A DNA stretch of 64,000 nucleotides from DAHUXN01 sp963811805 (GTDB lineage: Bacteria > Acidobacteriota > Terriglobia > Acidiferrales > UBA7541): positions 2,728,001 to 2,792,000 of the forward strand of contig CAWESU010000001.1 in NCBI GenBank assembly GCA_963811805.1. Reading direction: 5' to 3'. The notes below the pieces were generated by a model, which ran no database searches, was not told where the DNA came from, and saw nothing but the letters and a program-made list of their open reading frames with translations. Below, one piece after another: positions 15,285-24,086 of this stretch. The position numbers and the translations under genes were made by a program. The first letter of the stretch is position 1. Every line of letters starts with the position of its first letter.

Positions 15285-17750
15285 ATGGTGCACAACAAAC
15301 CAGCTCGGCGCATGTCTCCTACTGGCATCCTCGCTGCTGGCATTCTTGTTTTGCTTGTGGTCGCGCCGCTCCGCGCGCAACAGTACGGCGCCGTCTCTGT
15401 TGGGTCCGCAGCGCCACGCGAATCGCTGAACGCGAGACTGTCGGCGCTGGACGGCATCATGCAAGAGGGCATCCAGCAGGGCGCCATGCCCGGCGGCGTG
15501 CTGCTAGTGAGCCATCGCGGCCGTGTGATTTATCGCAAGGCGTTTGGCGAGCGCGCCATCATTCCGCAGCAGGAAAAAATGACCGTGGGCACGATTTTTG
15601 ATTTGGCATCGCTAACGAAACTGTTCGCGACGACGCCGTCGATCATGCGGCTGCTGGAAGAAGGAAAAATTCGGCTGAACGATCCACTGGTGCGGTACAT
15701 GTCGGAATTCGCGCCCAACGGCAAGGATCAGATTACGATTCGCATGCTGCTGACGCACACGTCGGGATTGGCGCCTGATCCGCCGCTCTCCTCCGCCTTG
15801 GCCGGCGAAGGCGCGCTGATGCAGGAGATCGACAACGAAACGCCGATGGCTCCGCCGGGGGATCGGTTCATTTACAGCGATACGAATTTTATTTTGCTGG
15901 GCGAGTTGGTGAAGCGCATCACCGGCAAGCGGCTCGACGAATACGCGGAAGCGAATTTTTACCGGCCGCTGGGGATGATGCACACGAGATTTTTGCCGCC
16001 CGCGTCGTGGATTCCGGAGATTGCGCCGACAGAGGAGATCGATCTGCCGCCGGGCGCGAAACCGGGCTCGGGGCTGGGGCACGTGCTGCGCGGAGTGGTG
16101 CATGATCCGCGTTCGCGAGCAATTGGGGGCGTTGCGGGGCACGCGGGGCTATTCTCGGATGTGGACGACATGGCGATTTATTGCCAGATGATGTTGGATG
16201 GCGGAGTTGCGCATGTGAATGGGATGACGCGGCGGGTTTTTTCCACGGCGGCGGTTCACAAAATGACTACGCCGCAGACGCCGCCGTGGAGTCCCAACGT
16301 ACGCGGGCTGGGCTGGGACATTGACACAGCGTACTCGTCGCCGCGCGGAGATCTGTTTCCGCTCGGCTCGTATGGACACACGGGATTTACGGGCACTTCA
16401 GTGTGGATCGATCCGGCAAGCGAGACGTTTGTAATTTTGCTGGCGAATGCGGTGCATCCGTACGAGCGCACTGGCATGGTGGCCGTACGGTCGAAGGTAG
16501 CGACGGCGGTTGCGGCGGCGCTAAATGTGGGAGACGCGCAGGGATTCACGTCGAAGATCGAGCGCAGCATCGACGCGGAGCGGCCGTACGGGCTGGACGG
16601 AATTTATCATCGCAGCGACCAGACTCTGGCGGGCATCGACGTGCTGGAGCAGGAGAACTTTGCACCGCTACAGGGAAAGACCGTCGGGCTGATCACCAAT
16701 CAGACCGGCGTGGACCGCGAAGGCCGGCGCACGATTGACGTGCTGGCCCACGCGCCGGGCGTGAAGCTCGCGGCGATTTTCAGTCCGGAGCACGGGATTT
16801 TTGGCAAGGAAGATGCGAATGTTGCGTCCGCGACGGATGCGGCCACCGGCCTGCCGATTTACAGTTTGTATGGCGAAAGGCGGCGGCCGACGGACGAAAT
16901 GCTGCGCGGGCTGAACGCGATTGTTTTTGATATTCAGGACGCGGGCGTGCGTTTTTATACGTTCATTACGACGATGGGTTATGCAATGGAGGCGGCCGCG
17001 CAGCATCACATCGCATTTTACGTGCTGGATCGGCCTGATCCGCTAAATGGAATCACCATCGAAGGGCCGATGCTGGATGCGGACAAACTGAGTTTTGTGG
17101 GTTATTTTCCGATGCCGGTGCGCTACGCGATGACGCTGGGCGAGTTGGCGCAGATGTTCAACGCGGAAAATAAAATCGGCGCGGATTTCCACGTAATTCA
17201 AATGCAGGACTGGCATCGCGAGGATCCGTTCGAGGCGACCGGCCTCGCGTGGAGCGCGCCGTCGCCGAATCTGCGCTCGCTCAATGCCGCGCTTCTTTAT
17301 CCCGGCATCGAAATTTTGCAGGCTGGCGGCGTTTCGGTCGGCCGTGGTACGGATACACCATTCGAACTCTTTGGCGCGCCGTGGATTCAGGGCTCGGAGC
17401 TCGCCGGGTATCTGAATCACCAATTCGTTCCCGGCGTGCGCTTTGTGCCCACCGAATTCACGCCCGATTCGGCGCTTTATAGCGGGCAGCTCTGCCAAGG
17501 AATTGCGCTGGTGATCACGGATCGCGCGTCGCTGAACTCGATGCTCATGGGCCTGGAGATCGCCGCGGCTCTGACCAAGTTTTATCCTGACCACTTTTCG
17601 CTCGACAAAATGATCGAGCTTGTCGGGAACGCGGATACTATCGCCAAGCTCAAATCCGGTGAAGATCCCCTGCGCATTGTGTGGGACTGGCAGGCAGACC
17701 TGGATAATTTTCGCAAAATGCGCGCGAAGTATTTGATTTATCCCGAATAG
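15285..17750 (+). CDS. Secreted fusion: AmiE/class C-type serine hydrolase plus NamZ (DUF1343) exo-muramidase
   Basis: 821 residues. The signal peptide is best read from Met10 (ILAAGILVLLVVAPLRAQQ), so the start may be ATG 15312 instead of 15285. Residues about 48-420 are a beta-lactamase-fold hydrolase: SLTK at 109-112, Tyr197 (YSDTN), GHTGFTGTS at 364-372. Residues about 450-821 are DUF1343: GLITNQTGVD near 468-477, SPEHG at 500-504, then FDIQDAGVRFYT, DRPDP and PSPNLR. DUF1343 was characterised in B. subtilis (YbbC/NamZ) as an exo-N-acetylmuramidase. The order is the mirror of the divergent neighbour, whose hydrolase domain is C-terminal. Confidence 0.9.
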   Translation: MVHNKPARRMSPTGILAAGILVLLVVAPLRAQQYGAVSVGSAAPRESLNARLSALDGIMQEGIQQGAMPGGVLLVSHRGRVIYRKAFGERAIIPQQEKMTVGTIFDLASLTKLFATTPSIMRLLEEGKIRLNDPLVRYMSEFAPNGKDQITIRMLLTHTSGLAPDPPLSSALAGEGALMQEIDNETPMAPPGDRFIYSDTNFILLGELVKRITGKRLDEYAEANFYRPLGMMHTRFLPPASWIPEIAPTEEIDLPPGAKPGSGLGHVLRGVVHDPRSRAIGGVAGHAGLFSDVDDMAIYCQMMLDGGVAHVNGMTRRVFSTAAVHKMTTPQTPPWSPNVRGLGWDIDTAYSSPRGDLFPLGSYGHTGFTGTSVWIDPASETFVILLANAVHPYERTGMVAVRSKVATAVAAALNVGDAQGFTSKIERSIDAERPYGLDGIYHRSDQTLAGIDVLEQENFAPLQGKTVGLITNQTGVDREGRRTIDVLAHAPGVKLAAIFSPEHGIFGKEDANVASATDAATGLPIYSLYGERRRPTDEMLRGLNAIVFDIQDAGVRFYTFITTMGYAMEAAAQHHIAFYVLDRPDPLNGITIEGPMLDADKLSFVGYFPMPVRYAMTLGELAQMFNAENKIGADFHVIQMQDWHREDPFEATGLAWSAPSPNLRSLNAALLYPGIEILQAGGVSVGRGTDTPFELFGAPWIQGSELAGYLNHQFVPGVRFVPTEFTPDSALYSGQLCQGIALVITDRASLNSMLMGLEIAAALTKFYPDHFSLDKMIELVGNADTIAKLKSGEDPLRIVWDWQADLDNFRKMRAKYLIYPE

Positions 17751-17783
17751 AGCGAGGTTGACGCCGGCAGATAGAGGGCCAAT

Positions 17784-18401
17784 CTATTTCGACAGAGACC
17801 TTAGAAACGAAATTAGGATGCTTTTTCGGACCCACCTGTCTTCCTCGCCCGAAGCGTTGCCAGAATCTGTGGGAAATGTTTTCAGGGTGTTCGGTAACAC
17901 GATTTGCTCCGGATTTAATTTGATTCCATTGTCGCATTGCTGCGAGACATCTTTGCCATCGAAAACGCAAGTATATCGAATGAGCATCGCGCTATTGCCT
18001 TGGTACATTATGGTGTAGAAGGAGTTGACGCGTCCGTAATTCATGCCGGGAATGCCAGACTGTTCTTTCGGTTCGATTGCTTTTTTTGAATGCTGGAGGA
18101 AAACCAGATATTCGCTGCCGAGACGATAGCTGACATAGGGTCCAAAGAAGATTTTGGTACCGACGTCAATTCCTTTGAAGGATTGCACGACTTCGGCTTT
18201 ATAGAGAGAGACTGGGTACTGCTCCGTGTCGCCGGATAGGATCCGTACAACAGCGACTAGATCGGCTTGTTTGAACAGTTCTTGGATTTTGACGGGAGGA
18301 GGTTCGCTCAGGGTAACCGTTTGCTGGGTAAGGCCAGAGGCCGAGCCGGCAAGAATACAGGCTGCGAATGATAGAAACCTGGAGTGCATCACTGTAGGCA
18401 T
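17784..18401 (-). CDS. Secreted protein of unknown function
   Basis: 205 residues from ATG 18401 (or ATG 18389). The N-terminus is a signal peptide (FLSFAACILAGSASG). The body is about 170 residues with EPPPVKIQELFKQADLVAVVRI, then YKAEVVQSFKG and YLVFLQHSKK, a pattern seen in small lipoproteins/secreted proteins that test for metal or calcium-dependent repeats, but I recognise no named family. Composition is less GC-rich than the neighbours. It converges on the NamZ fusion (33 bp gap) and diverges from the Dph6-like gene (64 bp between starts). Confidence 0.6.
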   Translation of the reverse strand: MPTVMHSRFLSFAACILAGSASGLTQQTVTLSEPPPVKIQELFKQADLVAVVRILSGDTEQYPVSLYKAEVVQSFKGIDVGTKIFFGPYVSYRLGSEYLVFLQHSKKAIEPKEQSGIPGMNYGRVNSFYTIMYQGNSAMLIRYTCVFDGKDVSQQCDNGIKLNPEQIVLPNTLKTFPTDSGNASGEEDRWVRKSILISFLRSLSK

Positions 18402-18465
18402 GTTTGTTAAATTGCATGGACTTCTCGCTTCGTGCAACGTTTTTCTTGTTCTTGACAGGTACAGC

Positions 18466-19155
18466 GTGAGCATAAGACCCAAGGCGTGGCTTTCCTGGAG
18501 CAGCGGCAAGGACAGTGCGTGGTCACTGCACGTGATGCGCCAGCGCGGCGACGTGGAAATCGCCGCGCTGCTGACCACGGTGAACCAAAAATATCAACGC
18601 GTGGCGATGCACGCCGTGCGCGAGACGCTTCTCGATGCGCAAGCCGCGGCGGCGGGCCTTCCACTCGTGAAAGTTGCCATCCCATCACCGTGCCCCAACG
18701 AAGTTTACGAACGCGCCATGGCTGACACGATGGACCGGGCGCGCATTGAAGGAATCACGCACATGGTTTTCGGCGATCTGTTTTTGGAGGACATCCGCAA
18801 GTATCGGGAAGAAAATCTCGCGAAATGCGCGATGACACCCGTGTTTCCGCTATGGCTCAAACCGACGCGCGAGCTGGCAAACGAAATGATAGTCGGCGGC
18901 CTGCGCGCGTATTTGACGTGCGTCGATCCGAAAAAGCTCGATGCGAGTTTCGCCGGACGGGCATTCGACAAGAAACTTCTCGCAGAGCTTCCGCCGCACG
19001 TCGATCCTTGCGGGGAAAACGGCGAGTTTCACACCTGCGTCGTTGCTGGGCCGATGTTCGCGTCGCCGATTCCGGTGGAAGCGGGAGAAATCGTCACGCG
19101 CGATGGCTTTGTTTTTGCGGATTTTCTGCCGCGTGCTGCGGCTGCCTCACACTGA
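18466..19155 (+). CDS. Dph6-like ATP pyrophosphatase (diphthine-ammonia ligase family)
   Basis: 229 residues from GTG 18466, which places the PP-loop SWSSGKDSAW about ten residues from the N-terminus as in the family; an ATG at 18400 would add an odd extension. Later blocks HMVFGDLFLEDIRKYRE and GENGEFHTCV match the Dph6/TIGR00290 family. Bacteria lack diphthamide, so the true reaction is an ATP-dependent amidation or similar on another substrate. The gene is followed 37 bp later by a BtuF-like gene, suggesting a role in corrinoid handling, which is inference. Confidence 0.85.
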   Translation: MSIRPKAWLSWSSGKDSAWSLHVMRQRGDVEIAALLTTVNQKYQRVAMHAVRETLLDAQAAAAGLPLVKVAIPSPCPNEVYERAMADTMDRARIEGITHMVFGDLFLEDIRKYREENLAKCAMTPVFPLWLKPTRELANEMIVGGLRAYLTCVDPKKLDASFAGRAFDKKLLAELPPHVDPCGENGEFHTCVVAGPMFASPIPVEAGEIVTRDGFVFADFLPRAAAASH

Positions 19156-19192
19156 CCTTGCGTTCGAATTCCTGCGCAGGCACACTCGCATC

Positions 19193-20110
19193 GTGCGCAT
19201 CGTCTCGCTGCTGCCATCGGCCACGGAAATTCTTTTCGCGCTGGGCCTCGGGGATTCTGTCGTCGGTGTCACGCACGAATGCGATTTCCCGCCCGAGGCC
19301 GCCAAGAAGCCGCCGCTGATCCGTCCGCGCGTCGATCCATCGGCCGCGCCTGCCGAACTCGACCGCCAGGTGCGCGAGCTGATGTCGCGCGGCGAAAGCA
19401 TTTACGCCGTTGATGACGCGCTGCTTCGTTCTGTCGCGCCAGACCTGATCATCACGCAGGATTTGTGCCACGTCTGCGCCGCTTCGCCCGATGACCTGGG
19501 CACGGCGCTCGCGCGAATGCCCGCGACGCCTGACGTCCTGTCTCTGCATCCACAAACGCTCGCGGGAGTGTGGGACGACATTCGCGAAATCGGGAAGGCC
19601 ACGCGGCGATTGACGGAAGCGGATCAGTTGGCGACGAGCCTCGTCAAGCGCGTCGCGAAGATCGAAGCGCTGGCTTCGGCCGCGGCTTCACGTCCGCGCG
19701 TTGTTTGCCTGGAATGGCTCGACCCGTTTTACGTCGGCGGTCATTGGGTTCCGGAAATGGTGGCATGCGCCGGCGGTATGGATCTTTTCGGCGAGCCTGG
19801 CAAGCCCTCTTTTCGTATAACGCCACAGCAGGTGGTCGACGCGCAGCCGGAAATCATCGTGGTGATGCAGTGCGGGTATGGCGTGGCGCGCAATCGCGAG
19901 GAATATCGGCGCACGCATTTCCCGTCAGGCTGGAACGATTTGCCGGCGATTCGCTCGAAGCGCGTATTTGCGGTCGATGCGAACAGTCATTTCTCGCGCT
20001 CAGGGCCGCGATTGGCAGACGGAGTCGCCATCCTGGCGCATTTGTTTCATCCGGAACTCGCCGTTCCAGAAGTTCCTGAGCAGGCGTTCAGCGCCGTTGA
20101 AATTGCCTGA
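19193..20110 (+). CDS. BtuF-like cobalamin-binding protein
   Basis: 305 residues from GTG 19193 (VRIVSLLPSATEIL). The fold is a class III periplasmic-binding protein (TroA/BtuF): PSATEIL near the start, VGVTHECDFP, long central helix, and WVPEMVACAGG with EIIVVMQCG later. No signal peptide is present with this start, so it may act in the cytoplasm or the start may lie upstream. No BtuC or BtuD homologue is in the window. Paired with the Dph6-like gene. Confidence 0.82.
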   Translation: MRIVSLLPSATEILFALGLGDSVVGVTHECDFPPEAAKKPPLIRPRVDPSAAPAELDRQVRELMSRGESIYAVDDALLRSVAPDLIITQDLCHVCAASPDDLGTALARMPATPDVLSLHPQTLAGVWDDIREIGKATRRLTEADQLATSLVKRVAKIEALASAAASRPRVVCLEWLDPFYVGGHWVPEMVACAGGMDLFGEPGKPSFRITPQQVVDAQPEIIVVMQCGYGVARNREEYRRTHFPSGWNDLPAIRSKRVFAVDANSHFSRSGPRLADGVAILAHLFHPELAVPEVPEQAFSAVEIA

Positions 20111-20114
20111 GGGT

Positions 20115-21536
20115 CTATTGTGGAGTTTGCTCGGCAGGGATGCGTTTGCGCCAGCGCGCGTAGAAAATCAATCCAGAAAGAATGAGAGCGAGACCGATGG
20201 TCGAGCGCACCGGGCTTTGAATCAGGATATTCACCGTCAACGCCGCCGCGCCAATCACAAACAGGATGGGCAGCACAGGATAGCCCCACGTTCGATAAGG
20301 ACGGGGCATGTCCGGCTCTTTGTGCCGCAGCCAAATCACGCCCGCGGTTTGCAATCCGTAGAAAATCCACTGAGCGAAGACGTATAGATTAAAAAGCTGC
20401 TCGAACGTTCCAGTAAGCGCGAGCACGGACGCGAAAATCGCCTGAAAAGTAAGCGCGCGCACCGGCGTCAAGAATTTAGGATGCACTCCGCGCACCACGC
20501 TGAAGAAGAGGCCGTCGCGTGCCATGGCGTAGTCGACGCGCGCATTGGTCAAAATCGAGGAATTGATCGAGCCCAGTGCGCAAATCATCATCGCGAGGGT
20601 GACCCAACTGGCCACGCTGTGCCCGATGGCCTTTGCGACTACGTCTGCAGCGACGAACTGCGACGCGGCCACTTTGGCGAAGGGCAGCACGTAAAAGCAG
20701 ACCGCGCTCATGGACAAGTAAAGAGCGCAGACCACCACGACGCCGGCGAAAAGCGAGCGCGGAATGTTGCGGCCGGGATTTTCTACTTCGGAGCCGACCA
20801 TCGTGAGATTGGCCCAGCCGTCATAGGCCCAAAGCGCCGCGGCCATGGCGGTCAGAAAACCGGAGAGGCCGGTGGCGCTCCATCCCGGACCGGCAGCGGA
20901 GTGAAAATCTCCGGCGTGCCGTCCGAAGGCGAATCCCAGCACAATCACCGCAGCGATGGCGGCGATCTTGATGACCGTCAGCGTAATCTGAATTTGTCCG
21001 CCGAGCTTGACGCTGAGGCAATTCACCAGTGTCACAATCACGATGACGCCGACGGAGAGCACTTGTGCCCAGGTGAACGTAAACACGTAGGAATGGCTGA
21101 CCATCGGCAGATTCATGTTGCAGACGAAAATCGAGGTGGCGACCGCGGGAAAAAGAAAACCGGTGAAGCGAAGGAGGCCCGCCGCGATCGTGGCGATGGC
21201 GACCGGTCCGCCGAGCACGGAGTTCATCCAGCCATAAAGAAAGCCCCACACGCGGCCATAGGCGCGGTCGAGATATGCATACGTGCCGCCGGCCTCGGGC
21301 ATCGCCGCGCCGAGCTCCGCCGCGCTAAGTGCGCCGAAAAGCGTGAGCGCCCCGCCGATGATCCACACGAACGTGACAATCCCCACCGATCCCGCAGTGC
21401 GCGCCATGTCGCCAGGAACAATAAAAATTCCCGTGCCGACGGTTTGTCCGATGACGATGGCAATGGCCGCCCAAAGACTCAGGTCGCGAACCAGCTCGAG
21501 CGGTTTCTTGGGCGTTTTTTGATTCAATGCGTTCAT
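20115..21536 (-). CDS. APC-family amino acid permease
   Basis: 473 residues, about 12 membrane segments. The N-terminal VIGQTVGTGIFIVPG segment is the APC substrate-site helix with its unwound Gly-rich region. Further blocks: AELGAAMPEAGGTYAYLDRAY and YDGWANLTMVGSEVENPGRNIP. Substrate cannot be told; a peptide-derived amino acid would fit the cell-wall salvage region. Its ATG overlaps the stop of the upstream symporter by 4 nt, so the two form an operon. Confidence 0.92.
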   Translation of the reverse strand: MNALNQKTPKKPLELVRDLSLWAAIAIVIGQTVGTGIFIVPGDMARTAGSVGIVTFVWIIGGALTLFGALSAAELGAAMPEAGGTYAYLDRAYGRVWGFLYGWMNSVLGGPVAIATIAAGLLRFTGFLFPAVATSIFVCNMNLPMVSHSYVFTFTWAQVLSVGVIVIVTLVNCLSVKLGGQIQITLTVIKIAAIAAVIVLGFAFGRHAGDFHSAAGPGWSATGLSGFLTAMAAALWAYDGWANLTMVGSEVENPGRNIPRSLFAGVVVVCALYLSMSAVCFYVLPFAKVAASQFVAADVVAKAIGHSVASWVTLAMMICALGSINSSILTNARVDYAMARDGLFFSVVRGVHPKFLTPVRALTFQAIFASVLALTGTFEQLFNLYVFAQWIFYGLQTAGVIWLRHKEPDMPRPYRTWGYPVLPILFVIGAAALTVNILIQSPVRSTIGLALILSGLIFYARWRKRIPAEQTPQ

Positions 21537-23020
21537 GAAATGGAGCCCGCGCGAAAATCACGGCCGCTGGCGGCGGGATTTTCGTCCGGCTTTCCGGTGA
21601 GGCTAATCAACGAGCCGACGGCAAACGTAATGATCGTGCCGGCTACGACGTACCAGGTCCACGCCAGCGGCGTGAGAAAATGTATCGCGGTCATGCCGAT
21701 CAGTCCTGCGATCATACCCGCAATTGCTCCGCGCGCCGTGGCGCGCCGGTTCCAGATGACCAGCAGAAAAGTGCCGAGCAAGCTTCCGTAGGTAATCGAA
21801 GCAATCGTCAGGCCTGCGACGAGCACCGGCCCCCAATGAATCATGCCAAAGATTCCGAGCAGCACGCCCCAGGAAATGGTCCATTGGCGCGAACGGCGCA
21901 CCTGCTTGGCCGCGTCAACGTCCACTTGGCCCGCCGCGCCGCGCGCGCGCGAAAAGTCGATCATGCTCGAAGACGCCAGAGAATTGAGCGAGCCGCTCGC
22001 GTTCGACATGGCCACCGCAAAAATCGCCGCCAGCACGATCCCGATGAGCCCCACGGGCATTTGTGTGACGATGAATTCCGGAAGCAGTCGGTCGGGATCA
22101 TGCTGCGGCACCGCAAATGGTATGTGCAGCCGGTAAACGTAGAGCATCACCCCAATCACCAGGAACAGCGCAAACTGCGCGAAAATGATCACGCCGCTCG
22201 CGAGCAGCGCTTTTTTGCTGTCGCGCTCGGAACGCGCCGCGAGCAGCCGTTGCACCATGGTTTGATCCGTGCCGTGGCTGGCCATGGTCAAGAAGGTGCC
22301 GCCGATCAATCCGGACCAGAATGTATAGCTCTGTGTGGGGCTGAAGTGGAAATCGAAGACGCGCAGCTTGTCTCCGGCGGCCGCCGCGGCGTGCGTCACG
22401 CCGGCCCATCCCATCGGAATCCTGTGCAGCAGCAGAAAAAACGCCGCAAGCGACCCGGCGATGTACAGGAAAAATTGCATCACGTCGGTCCAAATCACCG
22501 CACGCATGCCGCCTTCGAAGGTGTAGAAAAGCGTCAACAGCGTGATCACCGCAACCGACACGCGATCGTTGAATCCCAGCGCGACGCTCACCACTTTGCC
22601 GATGGCCGCGAAACGCACGCCCTCGGCCAGCGCTCGCGTCACCACGAAGATGCTGGCCGCGGCGGACTTGGTGCGCGCGCCGAACCTTTTTTCGAGCAGC
22701 TGATACGCCGTAAAAAACTCGCCGCGGAAATATTGTGGGATTAGAATGATGCATAGGATGACGCGCGCCACCAGGTAGCCGATGACCAGTTGCAGAAACG
22801 CCAGGTTCGTCGCGTAGGCGATGCCGGGCGTGCTGATGATGGTCAGCGTGGAGGTTTCCGTGGCGACGATGGAACAGGCCAGCGCCCACCACGGCGCCGA
22901 GCGTCCTCCGAGGAAGTAATCGCGGATGGTGTGCTGCTTGCGGCCGTAGCGCAGGCCGAAGAGCGTCACGCCGACGAGATAGAACACGATGATGGCGAGA
23001 TCGATGATGCCGATGCGCAT
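21533..23020 (-). CDS. Sodium:solute symporter (SSS family)
   Basis: 495 residues from ATG 23020 (MRIGIIDLAIIV), about 13 membrane segments. Hallmarks are the GRSAPWWALACSIVATETST block of TM1-2, FTAYQLLEKRFG and the GTDQTMVQRLLAARSE loop. SSS members of this subgroup carry sugars, sialic acids and similar solutes with Na+. Neighbouring murQ, glycosidases and an amino-sugar kinase make MurNAc or GlcNAc the leading candidate substrate; this is inference. It is followed by the APC permease in an overlapping operon. Confidence 0.92.
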   Translation of the reverse strand: MRIGIIDLAIIVFYLVGVTLFGLRYGRKQHTIRDYFLGGRSAPWWALACSIVATETSTLTIISTPGIAYATNLAFLQLVIGYLVARVILCIILIPQYFRGEFFTAYQLLEKRFGARTKSAAASIFVVTRALAEGVRFAAIGKVVSVALGFNDRVSVAVITLLTLFYTFEGGMRAVIWTDVMQFFLYIAGSLAAFFLLLHRIPMGWAGVTHAAAAAGDKLRVFDFHFSPTQSYTFWSGLIGGTFLTMASHGTDQTMVQRLLAARSERDSKKALLASGVIIFAQFALFLVIGVMLYVYRLHIPFAVPQHDPDRLLPEFIVTQMPVGLIGIVLAAIFAVAMSNASGSLNSLASSSMIDFSRARGAAGQVDVDAAKQVRRSRQWTISWGVLLGIFGMIHWGPVLVAGLTIASITYGSLLGTFLLVIWNRRATARGAIAGMIAGLIGMTAIHFLTPLAWTWYVVAGTIITFAVGSLISLTGKPDENPAASGRDFRAGSIS

Positions 23021-23046
23021 GGCGTGCTTTCCCCAGAGGCCGCGCG

Positions 23047-23076
23047 ATGCTATCCGTGTTGTTCGAAGCGTGTCAA
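23047..23076 (-). promoter_or_regulatory. Promoter of the SSS-APC transporter operon
   Basis: Minus-strand TTGACA (23071-23076), 18 bp, TAGCAT (23047-23052), giving a leader of about 20 nt before ATG 23020. The -35 is a perfect match. Confidence 0.6.
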
Positions 23077-23128
23077 CAACTCGTCTCAACGGTCAAAGAT
23101 TCGCATCGTCGCACGGAGCAATTTCACA

Positions 23129-24064
23129 ATGAGCCTTTTTCTCGGTTTTGACGCGGGCGGAACAAAAACGGATTGCATTCTCATCGACAGCGCCGGTCGT
23201 TTGCTGGCGGAGACGCGCGGAGGCGGCGCGAACCCGATGCGCGCCGGATTTGCCCGCGCCTGCGATGTGCTGGGAGAAACGGCGCAGCGCGCTCTGGCTG
23301 ACGCCGGCCGCAACGCGGAGAATGTCGGCGCGATTTGCGCCGGAGTCGCAGGGGCAGGGCGGCCACGCGTCGCCCGCCGCATCAAGTCCTATTTCCTCCA
23401 CGCGTTTCCCCACGCAGCGGTTCGCATCGTCACGGACATTGAGCTTGCGCTCAGCGCCGCTGCGGGTGACGGGCCCGGCGTGGTGATCATTGCCGGAACG
23501 GGCTCCGCAGTGGGCGGACGCAACGCTGCGGGGCAGATCGCGCGCGCTGGCGGCTGGGGCCCGTGGATTGGCGACGATGGCAGCGCATACGACGTCGGCC
23601 GTCGCGCGGTGAAAGCCGCCTTGGCGGCGCGCGATGGCGTCGGCCCGGCGACGCTGCTCGGTGAAAAAATCCTTATCGCGCAGGAAACTCACGACTGGCA
23701 GGTCGTCATCGGCCGCATCGCCAAGCGTCCCGACAGCGTTTTTCCGCCTTTGTTTCCGCTGGTGACCGCATCCGCCGTCGCGGGAGATATAGTCTCGCAG
23801 GAAATCCTTGCGCATGCCGGCAAGCTACTGGCGGTGCTGGCTGCGAACGTCATCACCGCGCTGGGAATGCAGAACCAGCCGTTTCTGATTGCCAAGTCCG
23901 GCGGCGTTTTTTCCGAGCCATCGCAGCTCGAGTCCGTTCTTTCCGCCGAGCTGTTCCGCGTGGCACCGAAAGCACAAATCGAACCGCTGCGCGTCTCTCC
24001 GGCTCGCGCCGCTGCCGAGCTGGCGCGCAAATCCGTTGCTGCCTCGGTCGCACATGGTTCCTAA
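23129..24064 (+). CDS. BadF/BadG-type amino-sugar kinase (GlcNAc or MurNAc kinase)
   Basis: 311 residues from ATG 23129, with GGAG about 11 bp upstream. ASKHA fold: phosphate-1 motif GFDAGGTKTDC, CAGVAGAGRPRV, and adenosine motif IAGTGSAVGGRN followed by GGWGPWIGDDGSAYDVGRRA, characteristic of N-acetylglucosamine kinases. The MurK enzyme of Clostridium belongs to this family and phosphorylates both GlcNAc and MurNAc. Divergent from the symporter operon by 108 bp, and the only sugar kinase near murQ, so it is the likely source of MurNAc-6-phosphate. Confidence 0.88.
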   Translation: MSLFLGFDAGGTKTDCILIDSAGRLLAETRGGGANPMRAGFARACDVLGETAQRALADAGRNAENVGAICAGVAGAGRPRVARRIKSYFLHAFPHAAVRIVTDIELALSAAAGDGPGVVIIAGTGSAVGGRNAAGQIARAGGWGPWIGDDGSAYDVGRRAVKAALAARDGVGPATLLGEKILIAQETHDWQVVIGRIAKRPDSVFPPLFPLVTASAVAGDIVSQEILAHAGKLLAVLAANVITALGMQNQPFLIAKSGGVFSEPSQLESVLSAELFRVAPKAQIEPLRVSPARAAAELARKSVAASVAHGS

Positions 24065-24086
24065 TTCCGGCGCGCGACGCATCGAC

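Noticed and set aside
18226..18465. Upstream extension of the Dph6-like gene
   Set aside because: The extra 80 residues overlap the divergent secreted gene and do not resemble the family N-terminus; GTG 18466 places the PP-loop correctly.
20481..22744. Two long plus-strand frames over the permease and symporter
   Set aside because: Composition dominated by His/Arg/Glu with no fold; both transporters on the other strand are complete and overlap correctly.
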